Of a DNA stretch of 64,000 nt, positions 26,036-35,781 are shown piece after piece (within the stretch, counting starts at the first letter, position 1; each line of letters opens with the position of its first letter). This stretch comes from Achromobacter anxifer (GTDB lineage: Bacteria; Pseudomonadota; Gammaproteobacteria; Burkholderiales; Burkholderiaceae_B). The notes under the pieces were generated by a model. The model was given only the letters and a program-made list of their open reading frames with translations. It was not told where the DNA came from and made no database searches. The position numbers and the translations under genes are program-made. The stretch spans positions 124,001-188,000 of the forward strand of contig NZ_CAHLAR010000008.1 of assembly GCF_903652925.1 (NCBI RefSeq), in the 5' to 3' direction.

Positions 26036-27035
26036 TTCCACTCCGCTGGACGGCATGACGCGCAGCGCCGTCCTGATGATGTCGCTGGGCGAAGACGCCG
26101 CGGCCGAGGTCTTCAAGTACCTCAGCGCCCGTGAAGTCCAGCAAGTGGGCGCCGCCATGGCCAGCCTGAAGCAGGTCACGCGCAGCGACGTCGCCGTGGT
26201 GCTGGAAGAGTTCCGCCAGGAAGCCGACCAGTTCATGGCCGTCACGCTGGGCTCGGACGACTACATCCGCAGCGTGCTGACCAAGGCCCTGGGCAGCGAC
26301 CGCGCCGCCGGCCTGATCGAGGACATCCTGGAAGCCGGCGAAGGCGGCAGCGGCATCGACGCGCTGAACTGGCTGGATCCGAACACCGTGGCCGAGCTGA
26401 TCGGCGACGAGCACCCGCAGATCATCGCGACCATCCTGGTGCACCTGGAGCGCGACCGCGCGGCCGGCGTGCTGGCGCTGCTCACCGACCGCCTGCGCAA
26501 CGACGTCATGCTGCGCATCGCCACCTTCGGCGGCGTGCAGCCGGCGGCGCTGTCCGAACTGACGGAAGTGCTGAATTCCGTGCTGGCCGGCCAGGGCGCC
26601 AAGCGCAGCAAGATGGGCGGCGTGCGCACCGCGGCCGAGATCCTGAACATGATGAACTCGGTCCAGGAAGAAACCGTCGTCGCCAGCCTGCGCGAACGCG
26701 ACAACGATCTGGCGCAGAAGATCATCGACGAGATGTTCGTCTTCGACAACCTGCTCGACGTCGAGGATCGCGCCATCCAGCTCATCCTCAAGGAAATCGA
26801 CAACGACACGCTCATGGTCGCGCTCAAGGGCGCGCCCGAAGAGCTGCGCGCCAAGTTCCTGCGCAACATGTCCAGCCGCGCCGCCGAAATGCTGCGCGAA
26901 GACCTGGACGCGCAAGGCCCGATCCGCATGTCCAAGGTCGAGACCGAACAGAAGAAGATCCTGCAGATCGCCCGCCGCCTGGCCGAGAGCGGCCAGATCG
27001 TCCTGGGCAACCAGGGAGACGACACGTATGTCTGA
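26025..27035 (+). CDS. fliG: Flagellar motor switch protein FliG
   Basis: FliG joins the MS ring to the C ring and provides the torque-generating face opposite the stator. The 336-residue protein has the N-terminal FliF-binding domain (AVLMMSLGEDAAAEVFKYL), a middle domain with EHPQIIATILVHLE, and the C-terminal domain with charged residues typical of the stator interface. The start overlaps fliF, and the end overlaps fliH by 8 bases, indicating tight coupling. Confidence 0.97.
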   Translation: MKNDSTPLDGMTRSAVLMMSLGEDAAAEVFKYLSAREVQQVGAAMASLKQVTRSDVAVVLEEFRQEADQFMAVTLGSDDYIRSVLTKALGSDRAAGLIEDILEAGEGGSGIDALNWLDPNTVAELIGDEHPQIIATILVHLERDRAAGVLALLTDRLRNDVMLRIATFGGVQPAALSELTEVLNSVLAGQGAKRSKMGGVRTAAEILNMMNSVQEETVVASLRERDNDLAQKIIDEMFVFDNLLDVEDRAIQLILKEIDNDTLMVALKGAPEELRAKFLRNMSSRAAEMLREDLDAQGPIRMSKVETEQKKILQIARRLAESGQIVLGNQGDDTYV

Positions 27036-27771
27036 CGTGGACAGCGGCGCGACGACGCTCATCTCGCGCAGCGCCGCCTGGCGCCGCTGGCAGATGCTGT
27101 CGTTCGACGAGCCCGCGCACGTCGAACCCGAGCCGGAACCCGAACCCGATCCTGGTCCCGACCCCGAAGTGGTGATGGCCCAGCTGCGCGCCCAGGCGCT
27201 GGCCGAAGGCCGCGAGGAAGGCCACGCCCTGGGCCATGCGGATGGCCTGGAAGCGGGCCGCCAAGCCGGCTACGAAGCCGGCCTGGCGGCTGGCCGCGAG
27301 CAAGGCTACGCCGAAGGCCTGGCCCAGGCCCGCGAGCAAGGCGCGCAGGAAGCGCAGCGCCTGCGTACCCTGGTCGAGGCCTGCGCGGCGTCCCTGGGCT
27401 CGCTCGAAGAAAAAATGGGCCAGGGCCTGCTGACCCTGGCTCTGGACATCGCCCAGCAGGTCGTGCGCACCACCCTCGCGGAACAGCCGGACACCGTGGT
27501 CAGCGCCGTGCGCGAAGTTCTGCACATCAATCCGACCGCCGGCGGCCAGATGCGCCTGTGGGCCAATCCCGAGGACATCGAGCTGATCCGCCTGCACCTG
27601 GCGGATGAACTCAAGGAAGGCCACTGGCGCGTCCTGGCCGACGAATCCATCGCGCGCGGCGGTTGCCGCGCCGAAACGCCCTACGGCGACATCGACGCCA
27701 CCCTGCAGACGCGCTGGCGCCGGGTCGCGGCCTCGCTGGGCCGCAACGTCTCCTGGGAGGATCCGGCGTGA
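27028..27771 (+). CDS. fliH: Flagellar export ATPase regulator FliH
   Basis: FliH forms the peripheral stalk that holds the ATPase FliI and tethers it to the C ring. The 247-residue protein has an acidic [14 protein letters not shown] stretch near residues 33-46. GxxxG-type repeats follow, with the typical small-residue periodicity ([20 protein letters not shown]), then a conserved C-terminal FliI-binding domain. It overlaps fliG upstream and fliI downstream by four bases. Confidence 0.93.
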   Translation: MSDVDSGATTLISRSAAWRRWQMLSFDEPAHVEPEPEPEPDPGPDPEVVMAQLRAQALAEGREEGHALGHADGLEAGRQAGYEAGLAAGREQGYAEGLAQAREQGAQEAQRLRTLVEACAASLGSLEEKMGQGLLTLALDIAQQVVRTTLAEQPDTVVSAVREVLHINPTAGGQMRLWANPEDIELIRLHLADELKEGHWRVLADESIARGGCRAETPYGDIDATLQTRWRRVAASLGRNVSWEDPA

Positions 27772-29258
27772 GCGCCAATCCGGCTCCCGCGCAGCCCGGC
27801 CAAGCGGCCGCGCCCGCCGCCGCCGTGCCGGTCATCGACCGCTGGCAAACCCAGCTGCAGATCGGCTCGATCCGCGCCGCCTCGACCGACCCCTGGCTGG
27901 TCAGCGGCAAGATCACGCGCGCCACCGGGTTGGTGCTGCACGCGACCGGCCTGCGCCTGCCGGTGGGGGCCGCCGCCCGCATCGAGATCGCGCGCGGCCA
28001 CGACCATTGGGCCGACGCCGAAGTCGTGGGCTTCGACGGCCACACTCTGTATCTGATGCCACAGGCCGACATTTCCGGCCTGCCGCCCGGCGCGCGCGTC
28101 GTGCCCGGCGAACCGCCAGTCCAGCGCCAGATCCCACTACCCCGCAAGGCCGAACTGAACGGCAACGCCAAGCCGCAGCTGGGCCGTCACCTGCCGGTGG
28201 GCAACGCCCTGCTCGGCCGGGTCCTGGACGGCGCCGGCCGCCCCCTGGACGGATTGGGTCCGCTCACGGGCGCCGAACTCGCTCCCCTGTCCGCCCAGCC
28301 CATCAATCCCCTGTCGCGCGCGCCGATCGACACCGTGCTGGACACGGGCGTGCGCGCCATCAACGGCCTGCTCACCGTGGGCCGCGGCCAGCGCATGGGG
28401 CTGTTCGCCGGTTCCGGCGTCGGCAAGAGCGTGCTGCTGGGCATGATGGCCCGCTACACCAAGGCCGACGTCATCGTCGTCGGCCTGATCGGCGAACGGG
28501 GCCGGGAAGTCAAGGAATTCATCGAGCACAACCTCGGCCCGGAAGGCCTGGCGCGTTCGGTCGTGGTAGCCGCCCCGGCCGACGTTTCCGCCTTGCTGCG
28601 CCTGCAGGGCGCCGCCTACGCCACGCGCCTGGCCGAGCACTTCCGCGACCAGGGTCTGGACGTGCTGCTCATCATGGACTCGCTGACGCGCTACGCCATG
28701 GCCCAGCGCGAAATCGCGCTCGCCATCGGCGAACCGCCAGCCACCAAGGGCTATCCGCCCTCGGTCTTCGCCAAGCTGCCGATGCTGGTCGAACGAGCAG
28801 GCATGGGCGCGCCCGGACCGTCCGGCAAGGCCGGCTCGATCACCGCGTTCTACACCGTGCTGGCGGAAGGCGACGACCAGCAGGATCCGATTGCCGACTC
28901 GGCCCGCGCCATCCTGGACGGCCACGTCGTCCTGTCGCGCCACCTGGCCGAAGCGGGCCACTACCCCGCCATCGACATCGAAGCGTCGATCTCGCGCGCC
29001 ATGACCTCGTTGATCACGCCCGAGCAGTTCGCCGTGGTCCGCCGCTTCAAGCAAAGCCTGTCGCGCTACCAGCGCAACCGCGACCTGATCGCCGTGGGCG
29101 CCTACGCCGCCGGCAACGATCCGCAGTTGGACGACGCCATCGCCCGCTACCCGCGCCTGGAAGCATTCCTGCAGCAGGACATCGGCGAGAACGTCGGCTA
29201 CGAAGCCGCCGTCAACCAGCTGCGCGCCAGTTTCGAATTGAGAGACGCTTATGCCTAG
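27768..29258 (+). CDS. fliI: Flagellum-specific ATPase FliI
   Basis: FliI is the F1-beta-like ATPase of the flagellar type III exporter. The protein has 496 residues from a GTG at 27768 that overlaps the fliH stop. The P-loop GSGVGKS lies at about 215-221, the Walker B segment [14 protein letters not shown] follows, and the family motif [12 protein letters not shown] is present. The N-terminus is Ala/Pro-rich. The frame is also open upstream inside fliH, but that part is not FliI-like. Confidence 0.97.
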   Translation: MSANPAPAQPGQAAAPAAAVPVIDRWQTQLQIGSIRAASTDPWLVSGKITRATGLVLHATGLRLPVGAAARIEIARGHDHWADAEVVGFDGHTLYLMPQADISGLPPGARVVPGEPPVQRQIPLPRKAELNGNAKPQLGRHLPVGNALLGRVLDGAGRPLDGLGPLTGAELAPLSAQPINPLSRAPIDTVLDTGVRAINGLLTVGRGQRMGLFAGSGVGKSVLLGMMARYTKADVIVVGLIGERGREVKEFIEHNLGPEGLARSVVVAAPADVSALLRLQGAAYATRLAEHFRDQGLDVLLIMDSLTRYAMAQREIALAIGEPPATKGYPPSVFAKLPMLVERAGMGAPGPSGKAGSITAFYTVLAEGDDQQDPIADSARAILDGHVVLSRHLAEAGHYPAIDIEASISRAMTSLITPEQFAVVRRFKQSLSRYQRNRDLIAVGAYAAGNDPQLDDAIARYPRLEAFLQQDIGENVGYEAAVNQLRASFELRDAYA

Positions 29259-29700
29259 CCAATTGCCCCTGGACATGCTGATCAACCTGGCCAAGGAGAG
29301 CACGGACGAAGCCGCCCGCCTGCTCGGCAGGCTCAGCGCCGAACGCACCAATGCCGAACGCCAGCTGGGCATGCTGCAGGATTACCGCCAGGACTACCTG
29401 GAACGGCTGCAGCAGGCGATGACCACCGGCATGTCGGCCAGCGACTGCCACAACTACCAGCGCTTCATCAGCACGCTCGACGACGCCATCAGCCAGCAGC
29501 AAGGTGTGTTGCGCCAAGCCGACGACAACCTGGCGAAAGGCCGGCTCTACTGGCAGCAGGAAAAGCGCAAGCTCAACTCCTACGACGCGCTGGCGCAGCG
29601 TGAACTGCGTGCCCAGGCCGTGGTGGAATCCCGCCGCGAACAGCGCGCCAACGACGAATACTCCGCCCGCCTGGTCCAACGCCAGGCAGGCATGCATTAA
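29251..29700 (+). CDS. fliJ: Flagellar export protein FliJ
   Basis: FliJ is the small coiled-coil protein that connects the FliI hexamer with the FlhA export gate. The 149-residue sequence is nearly all helical, with a long heptad pattern from about residue 10 to 140 and no hydrophobic membrane segment. Its start overlaps fliI by eight bases. Position, length and coiled coil support the call, although the family is weakly conserved in sequence. Confidence 0.92.
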   Translation: MPSQLPLDMLINLAKESTDEAARLLGRLSAERTNAERQLGMLQDYRQDYLERLQQAMTTGMSASDCHNYQRFISTLDDAISQQQGVLRQADDNLAKGRLYWQQEKRKLNSYDALAQRELRAQAVVESRREQRANDEYSARLVQRQAGMH

Positions 29701-29724
29701 GCAATACCTCACAGGAAGCCCCAG

Positions 29725-31104
29725 ATGAACGCTCCCCTGCCCCTGCCCTCGATCGCGCCTGTCGTGCCCACGCCGGCCGCCGACGCCCTGGGCGCCAAGT
29801 CCGCGCCCGCCAACAAGAAGGGCCCCACCTTCTCCGACGTGCTGGCCCAGCAGCGTCCCGCGCAACAGCGCCCGGACCAGGCCTCCGGCTCGCGGCCGGC
29901 CGGCAATGGCTCCAAGACCCAGTCGGGCGGCCAGAATTCCGGCGACTCGGCCGCGCGCGCGGAAAACGCCGCCGCCAGCGCCATCGATGCGGCCGTGCAG
30001 ACGGCCACGCAGGCGGAAGCCGGCGCACTCGCGGTCGCCGCCGCCCAGCCTGCCGTCGTGTTGCCGCAGCAAGCCTTGGAAATCGCCGCCCAGGCCGCCG
30101 AGCAGGTGCAGCTTGCGCGCGGCAACGCGGCCGCAGCCGCCGCCGCGATGAGCAGCGGCGCGGCAGTCCTGACCGCCGCGCTGAATGCCGCGGACGCGAT
30201 GCCCACGGTGCAGGCAGGCGCCGCGGCTGTCGCCACCACCGCGCCTCAAGCCGAAGCGGCCGCCGCGCAAGCCATCCGCGATGCGCAAATCGCCGTGCCG
30301 GTCGTGACCGCGGCAGCCAAACCCGGCAGCACCGCGCCCGTCGCCACGCAGGTGCCGGAACGGCCCCCCGTCGCCGCCGCGCCGGCCAAGGCCGAAACGC
30401 CGCGCCTGGCGGTCGACGCCCCGTTGCCTCGTCCCGCCCGCGACGCCCGCGCCGAAGCCGGCCACGCCGCGCTGCCGGAACACGCCGACGACGAATCGGT
30501 CCAGACGCTGGCCAACGCCGCGCAACAATTCCAGGCGCCGCAACATGGCGCCTCCGCGCAAGACCACCTGGCCCAGGCGCTTGCCGCCGCGACGCAGCGT
30601 CAGGTCGTCGCGCCTGCCGCCAACCCGGCGGCCATCGCCGCGCCCGCCGTGCCGCTGGTGATGCAGGTCGCCACCCCCGTGGGCGGCACGCACTGGGGTA
30701 CCGAGCTCGGCCAGCAGGTCGTCATGATGAGCCACAGCGCCCGCCAGGGCATGCAGACCGCGGAATTGCGCCTCGATCCTCCCGATCTGGGTCCGCTGCG
30801 CGTCAGCCTGAACCTGTCCGAAGGCGTGGCCAGCGCGTCCTTCGTCTCGGCTCACGCCTCGGTGCGCCAGGCGATTGAAAACGCGATCCCGCAATTGCAG
30901 CAGGCGCTAGCCCAGGCCGGCATCTCGCTGGGCCAGACCAACGTGGGCGAACAAGCCGCCCAGCAGGAGTTCGCGCAACAGGGCGGCGGCGGATCGCAGC
31001 GCCAGTCCGGCGGCGGCCAGTCCGGCAACGAGACCCTGGCCGAAGCGCCTGCAGCAGTGACGGTCGCGCGCAATGCCAACGCGCTCGTGGACACCTTCGC
31101 CTGA
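29725..31104 (+). CDS. fliK: Flagellar hook-length control protein FliK
   Basis: FliK measures hook length and switches FlhB export specificity. The 459-residue protein has a long Ala-rich, Pro-containing ruler region and a conserved C-terminal domain with AELRLDPPDLGPLRVSLNL and LQQALAQAGISLGQTNV. This is the canonical FliK signature, clearer than in the FliK-like gene at 21.1 kb. The last 45 residues are Gln/Gly/Ser-rich. It ends the fliFGHIJK run. Confidence 0.95.
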   Translation: MNAPLPLPSIAPVVPTPAADALGAKSAPANKKGPTFSDVLAQQRPAQQRPDQASGSRPAGNGSKTQSGGQNSGDSAARAENAAASAIDAAVQTATQAEAGALAVAAAQPAVVLPQQALEIAAQAAEQVQLARGNAAAAAAAMSSGAAVLTAALNAADAMPTVQAGAAAVATTAPQAEAAAAQAIRDAQIAVPVVTAAAKPGSTAPVATQVPERPPVAAAPAKAETPRLAVDAPLPRPARDARAEAGHAALPEHADDESVQTLANAAQQFQAPQHGASAQDHLAQALAAATQRQVVAPAANPAAIAAPAVPLVMQVATPVGGTHWGTELGQQVVMMSHSARQGMQTAELRLDPPDLGPLRVSLNLSEGVASASFVSAHASVRQAIENAIPQLQQALAQAGISLGQTNVGEQAAQQEFAQQGGGGSQRQSGGGQSGNETLAEAPAAVTVARNANALVDTFA

Positions 31105-31113
31105 CAAACCTGC

Positions 31114-31143
31114 GCACCGCTCGCGGCCCCGGCTGCGCGGTGC
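31114..31143 (+). terminator. Hairpin between fliK and fliL
   Basis: GCACCGC at 31114-31120 pairs with GCGGTGC at 31137-31143 around a GC-rich 16-base loop, nine bases after the fliK stop. No T tract follows. It may mark the end of the fliF-K unit before the 168-bp gap to fliL. Confidence 0.3.
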
Positions 31144-31272
31144 AGCAATAGCCTGAGATACGCGGCTTTCGCCCTGTTTTTCGCCTCCAAGCGGCGGCGG
31201 CATTTGGGGCAGAATGCTTTCATCCACTAAGAACCCGTTTTCATCAGCGGCAAAACACGCATCGACACCGAG

Positions 31273-31896
31273 ATGGCGACTTCCAAACCTTCACCCATGC
31301 CCGCGCGCGGCGCAGCCTCCAACCGCTCCGGCATGGGCCGCATTCTCCGCCCGTTGCTGGCGATCCTGGTCCTGCTCATCGTTGCCGCGGCCAGCGCCGG
31401 CGCAACCTGGTTCATCACTCAACGCATGCAGCCGCAAGCCAGCGCGACCGTGCAGCTCGGCGTCGGCCAGACGCCGGCCGGCCAGCCTGGCCAACCGGGT
31501 CAGCCTGGCCAGCCCGGACAAGGCCCCCAGGCAACCCCCGCCACGTTCGTCGCGCCGCCCGCCGGCCCGGTCGCCGTGCCCGCTCCCATCTTCGTGCCGA
31601 TCGAACCCTTCACCGTCACGCTGCAGAACGCGGACACGGAACGCATCATGCACGTGGGCCTGACCCTGCGCGTGAGCGACGAGCAGACCCGCACGCGGCT
31701 CGAAAAATACATGCCTGAAGTGCGCAGCCGCATCCTGATGATTCTGTCGTCGCAATCGCCCACCGGCGTGCAGACGCAGCAAGGCAAGACCGACATGGCC
31801 GCCGCGATCAAGCAGGCCGTCAATCGCCCGTTCTCGCCCCTGCCGGACGGCCAGTATGTCACCGACGTACTGTTCACGGCGTTCGTGGTGCAATAA
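31273..31896 (+). CDS. fliL: Flagellar basal body-associated protein FliL
   Basis: FliL surrounds the stator near the motor and supports torque. The 207-residue protein has a cytoplasmic N-terminus, one membrane segment near residues 29-47, a Gly/Gln/Pro linker of repeated GQP units near 67-86, and the periplasmic stomatin-like domain ending in GQYVTDVLFTAFVVQ. The ribosome site is weak. fliM follows two bases after the stop. Confidence 0.93.
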   Translation: MATSKPSPMPARGAASNRSGMGRILRPLLAILVLLIVAAASAGATWFITQRMQPQASATVQLGVGQTPAGQPGQPGQPGQPGQGPQATPATFVAPPAGPVAVPAPIFVPIEPFTVTLQNADTERIMHVGLTLRVSDEQTRTRLEKYMPEVRSRILMILSSQSPTGVQTQQGKTDMAAAIKQAVNRPFSPLPDGQYVTDVLFTAFVVQ

Positions 31897-31898
31897 GC

Positions 31899-32906
31899 AT
31901 GGCCTACGAGGCATTTCTTTCCCAGGACGAGGTCGATGCGCTGTTGGCCGGCGTCACTGGCGAAAGCGACAGCAAAACCGAAGCGGCGGGCCAGAACGCC
32001 GGCGCGCGCGCCTACGACCTGAGCTCTCCGGAGCGCGTCGTGCGGCGCCGCATGCAGACGCTGGAGCTGATCAACGAGCGTTTCGCGCGCCAGATGCGCC
32101 ATGTGCTCTTGAACTTCATGCGCCGCAGCGCCGACATCACGGTGGGTTCGATCAAGATCCTGAAGTACGCGGATTTCGAACGCAATCTGCCGGTGCCCAG
32201 CAATCTGAACATGATTCAGATGAAGCCCCTGCGCGGCACCGCCCTCTTCACCTATGACCCGAACCTGGTGTTCCTGGTCATCGACAGCCTGTTCGGCGGC
32301 GATGGCCGCTACCACACGCGCGTCGAAGGCCGCGACTTCACCACGACCGAGCAGCGCATCATCCGGCGCCTGCTCAACCTGACCCTGGAAAGCTACGGCA
32401 AATCCTGGGACCCCGTCTATCCGATCGAATTCGAGTACGTGCGCTCGGAGATGCACACCAAGTTCGCCAGCATCACCGGCAACAACGAAGTGGTGGTCGT
32501 CACCTCCTTCCACATCGAATTCGGCGCGACCGGCGGCGACCTGAACATCTGCCTGCCGTACTCCATGATCGAGCCGGTGCGGGATCTGCTCACGCGGCCC
32601 CTGCAGGAGACCACGCTCGAGGAAGTGGACCAGCGCTGGGCGCAGCAGCTCTCGCGCCAGGTGCGCAGCGCCGACATCGACGTGGTGGCCGAGTTCGCTC
32701 GCATCCCTTCGTCGATCCGCGAGCTGATGCGCCTGAAGGTAGGCGACGTCCTGCCCGTGACCGTGCCCGAAACCATAATCGCCAGCGTCGATGGCGTGCC
32801 GCTTATGGAATGCGGCTACGGCGTCTTCAATGGCCAGTACGCCCTGCGCGTACAAAACATGTTTACCCACGATACAGAATCCAACGAGGCCTCTGACCAT
32901 GACTGA
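31899..32906 (+). CDS. fliM: Flagellar motor switch protein FliM
   Basis: FliM is the C-ring protein that receives phosphorylated CheY. The 335-residue protein begins with the CheY-binding peptide LSQDEVDALLAGVTGE near residues 6-21, followed by the middle CheC-like domain and a C-terminal SpoA domain. It overlaps fliN by eight bases and belongs to the fliLMNOPQR run. Confidence 0.97.
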   Translation: MAYEAFLSQDEVDALLAGVTGESDSKTEAAGQNAGARAYDLSSPERVVRRRMQTLELINERFARQMRHVLLNFMRRSADITVGSIKILKYADFERNLPVPSNLNMIQMKPLRGTALFTYDPNLVFLVIDSLFGGDGRYHTRVEGRDFTTTEQRIIRRLLNLTLESYGKSWDPVYPIEFEYVRSEMHTKFASITGNNEVVVVTSFHIEFGATGGDLNICLPYSMIEPVRDLLTRPLQETTLEEVDQRWAQQLSRQVRSADIDVVAEFARIPSSIRELMRLKVGDVLPVTVPETIIASVDGVPLMECGYGVFNGQYALRVQNMFTHDTESNEASDHD

Positions 32907-33435
32907 CAAGAACGAGCCCGGTACCGGCTCGTCCCCGGCCGACGACTGGGCCGACGCGCTGGCCGAACAATCCCGCGCCAATCCGCCCACGCAGGCCGAC
33001 GGCCTGAAGCCCCAGGACGACTGGGCCGCCGCCATGGCGGAACAGACCGCCGCCGCAGCCCCTGCCACGCCGGCAGGCGCTCCCGCGGCCGCGCCTGCCG
33101 CCGCAACCGCGCAGTCCGCGGCGCAATCCGTGTTCAAGCCGCTGGCTGGCGCCACGGGCGGCGCCGGCGCGGACATCGACCTGATCATGGACGTACCCGT
33201 CCAATTGACAGTCGAACTGGGCCGCACCCGCCTGACCATCAAGAACCTGCTCCAACTGGGTCAGGGCTCCGTGGTCGAGCTGGACGGCCTGGCGGGCGAA
33301 CCGATGGACATCTTCGTCAATGGCTACCTGATCGCCCAGGGCGAAGTCGTGGTGGTCGAAGACAAGTACGGCATCCGCCTGACCGACATCATCACGCCGT
33401 CCGAGCGGATCAACCGCTTGAACAATCGCCGTTGA
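32899..33435 (+). CDS. fliN: Flagellar motor switch protein FliN
   Basis: FliN completes the C ring and binds FliH to recruit export cargo. The 178-residue protein has a C-terminal SpoA domain with VQLTVELGRTRLTIKNLLQL. Its N-terminal part contains the FliN motif twice, DDWADALAEQ at 15-24 and DDWAAAMAEQ at 40-49; a single copy is usual. An Ala/Pro-rich linker joins the parts. The start overlaps fliM, and the frame open further upstream lies inside fliM. Confidence 0.96.
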   Translation: MTDKNEPGTGSSPADDWADALAEQSRANPPTQADGLKPQDDWAAAMAEQTAAAAPATPAGAPAAAPAAATAQSAAQSVFKPLAGATGGAGADIDLIMDVPVQLTVELGRTRLTIKNLLQLGQGSVVELDGLAGEPMDIFVNGYLIAQGEVVVVEDKYGIRLTDIITPSERINRLNNRR

Positions 33436-33445
33436 TATTGGCGTC

Positions 33446-33769
33446 ATGACCGATTCCGCCCTCCTGCGCGTCATCGTCGGCCTGATCCTGGTCCTGGCCG
33501 CCATCCTGGTCTCGGCCTGGCTGGCTCGCCGCGCCGGGCTGACTCAGCGCGGCGGCGGCAATCTGCTGCGGCAGGTTGCCAGCCTGCCGGTCGGTCCGCG
33601 CCAAAGCATCGTCGTGGTGGAAGTCGAGAACACCTGGCTGGTGGTGGGCGTCGGCCCGAACCAGCTCAACACCCTGCATACCCTGCCCGCCGGCCAGTTG
33701 CCGGAGGCTTCGACCTTGCCCGCCGCCGCCTTCGCGGCCAAGCTGGGCCAGGCGCTCAAGCGCCGCTAG
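33446..33769 (+). CDS. fliO: Flagellar biosynthetic protein FliO
   Basis: FliO assists assembly of the FliP ring of the export gate. The 107-residue protein has one N-terminal membrane segment near residues 6-24 and a short cytoplasmic domain with LLRQVASLPVGPRQSIVVVE, characteristic of the family. It starts 10 bp after fliN and is followed by fliP. Confidence 0.92.
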   Translation: MTDSALLRVIVGLILVLAAILVSAWLARRAGLTQRGGGNLLRQVASLPVGPRQSIVVVEVENTWLVVGVGPNQLNTLHTLPAGQLPEASTLPAAAFAAKLGQALKRR

Positions 33770-33796
33770 CGCTGCCGCGCCATCCAAGCGACACCC

Positions 33797-34588
33797 ATGA
33801 GTTTGCCTACAAGCACGACATCCGCCCGCGCCCGGCCTGGCGCGCTGCACCTGCTCGGCGCCGCCGCGCTGCTGGGACTGGCCCTGTTCCCCGCGGGTGT
33901 CGTCGCCCAGGCCACCCTGCCCGCGCTGACCGCCACCCCGGGACCGAACGGCTCCGAAACCTATTCGCTCAGCATGCAGACCCTGCTGCTGATGACGTCG
34001 CTGTCGTTCCTGCCCGCCGCGCTGCTGATGATGACGGGCTTCACCCGCATCATCATCGTGCTGGGCCTCTTGCGCAGCGCCATGGGAACGGCCATGTCGC
34101 CGCCCAACCACGTGCTGATCGGCCTGGCGCTGTTCCTGACCTTCTATACGATGTCGCCGGTATTCGACAAGATCTACACCGACGCCTACAAGCCGCTGTC
34201 CGAGGGCTCGATCCAGTTCGAGGCCGCGGTCGAGCGGGCCGCCGCGCCGCTGCGCACCTTCATGTTGCACCAGACGCGCGAGAACGACCTGTCGCTGTTC
34301 GCCAACCTGGCCAAGCAGCCGGCCCTGGAAGACCCCTCGCAAGTGCCGCTGCGCATCCTGGTGCCGGCTTTCATTACCAGTGAACTCAAGACCGCGTTCC
34401 AGATCGGCTTCACCATCTTCATCCCCTTCCTCATCATCGACCTGGTGATCGCCAGCGTGCTGATGGCGTTGGGCATGATGATGGTTCCGCCCGTGACAGT
34501 GGCCCTGCCCTTCAAGCTGATGCTGTTCGTGCTGGCGGACGGCTGGAACCTGCTCATGGGCTCGCTGGCCCAGAGCTTCTACCAATAA
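33797..34588 (+). CDS. fliP: Flagellar export gate protein FliP
   Basis: FliP forms the core of the export gate with FliQ and FliR. The 263-residue precursor has a cleavable N-terminal signal, unusual among gate proteins but normal for FliP, and four membrane segments. Conserved sequences [20 protein letters not shown] and [20 protein letters not shown] are present. It belongs to the fliLMNOPQR run. Confidence 0.97.
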   Translation: MSLPTSTTSARARPGALHLLGAAALLGLALFPAGVVAQATLPALTATPGPNGSETYSLSMQTLLLMTSLSFLPAALLMMTGFTRIIIVLGLLRSAMGTAMSPPNHVLIGLALFLTFYTMSPVFDKIYTDAYKPLSEGSIQFEAAVERAAAPLRTFMLHQTRENDLSLFANLAKQPALEDPSQVPLRILVPAFITSELKTAFQIGFTIFIPFLIIDLVIASVLMALGMMMVPPVTVALPFKLMLFVLADGWNLLMGSLAQSFYQ

Positions 34589-34607
34589 CGCCTGGAGGAG
34601 AATCGCC

Positions 34608-34877
34608 ATGACCGCCGAAACCGTCATGACCATGACCTACCAGGCGATGAAGATCGTGCTGGCGATGGCGGGCCCCCTGCTGCTCATCACCCTGGTGGTC
34701 GGCCTGGTCATCAGCATCTTCCAGGCCGCCACGCAGATCAACGAAATGACGCTGTCGTTCATTCCGAAGCTGCTGGCCATGTGCGGCGTGCTGGTGCTGC
34801 TCGGCCCCTGGCTCATCGGCGTCATGGTCGACTACATCCGGCAACTGATCGGCCAGATCCCCATGCTGGTGTCCTGA
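34608..34877 (+). CDS. fliQ: Flagellar export gate protein FliQ
   Basis: The 89-residue membrane protein has two helices and the family motif SIFQAATQINEMTLSFIPK. It packs around the FliP ring in the export gate. A good GGAGGAGAA ribosome site precedes the ATG, 19 bp after fliP. Confidence 0.96.
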   Translation: MTAETVMTMTYQAMKIVLAMAGPLLLITLVVGLVISIFQAATQINEMTLSFIPKLLAMCGVLVLLGPWLIGVMVDYIRQLIGQIPMLVS

Positions 34878-34914
34878 GCGGCCTTCGCCGCCGGACGCCG
34901 GACCTTTCCTCCCC

Positions 34915-35703
34915 ATGATCGCCTTCACGCTCGAACAGCTCAACGGCTGGATCGGCCAGTTCCTCTGGCCGTTCGTGCGCATCCTGGCGCTGGTGGGCAC
35001 GGCCCCCCTCTTCTCCGAATCGCTGATCCCGGTCAAGGTCAAGGTTGGCCTGGCTTTCGTCCTGGCCGTCGCCGTCAGTCCGGCCCTGGACCCCATGCCT
35101 CCCATCGCGCCTGGATCCTTTGCCGGGCTGTGGATGGTGATGCAGCAGGTGCTGATCGGCATCGCGCTGGGCTTCACGATGCGCCTGGTGTTCGCCGCGG
35201 TACAGACCGCGGGCGAATTCGTGGGCCTGCAGATGGGCCTGTCGTTCGCTTCCTTTTTCGATCCCAGCTCGGGCGCCAACACCGCGGTGCTGTCGCGCCT
35301 GTTCAACATCATCGCGATGCTCACCTTCCTGGCGCTGGACGGCCACCTGCTGGTCCTGGCGGCGCTGGTGCGCTCCTTCGACACGCTGCCCATCGCCATG
35401 ATTCAGCTGCATCAGAACGGCTGGGGCGTGGTGGTGGAATGGGGCAAGACCATATTCATCTCGGGCCTGTTGCTGGCGCTGCCGCTGATCTGCGCCTTGC
35501 TGACCATCAACCTGGCCATGGGCATCCTGAACCGCGCCGCCCAGCAGCTGTCCGTGTTCTCGATCGGCTTTCCGGTGACGCTCATCATCGGCGTAACGAT
35601 CCTGGCCGTCGTGCTGCCGCATGCCGGCCCCTTCCTGGAATCGTTGTTCGAATCGGGGCTGAACGCGATGAGCCGCGTCGCCGACGCGCTCGCGGGGCGC
35701 TAG
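34915..35703 (+). CDS. fliR: Flagellar export gate protein FliR
   Basis: FliR is the single-copy gate component joined to FliP and FliQ. The 262-residue, strongly hydrophobic protein contains LFSESLIPVKVKVGLAFVLA and the conserved QMGLSFASFFDPSSGANT. It ends the plus-strand flagellar unit and is convergent with the Aer-like receptor gene. The 78-bp gap between them is rich in short GC inverted repeats but lacks a T tract. Confidence 0.96.
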   Translation: MIAFTLEQLNGWIGQFLWPFVRILALVGTAPLFSESLIPVKVKVGLAFVLAVAVSPALDPMPPIAPGSFAGLWMVMQQVLIGIALGFTMRLVFAAVQTAGEFVGLQMGLSFASFFDPSSGANTAVLSRLFNIIAMLTFLALDGHLLVLAALVRSFDTLPIAMIQLHQNGWGVVVEWGKTIFISGLLLALPLICALLTINLAMGILNRAAQQLSVFSIGFPVTLIIGVTILAVVLPHAGPFLESLFESGLNAMSRVADALAGR

Positions 35704-35781
35704 CCCCGCTGGTTCCGCCAGCCCAGCTGGCTCCGCGCCCAGGCCAGGCGCCGCCGGCGCCAGGCTTGGGATTGCCGGGTC

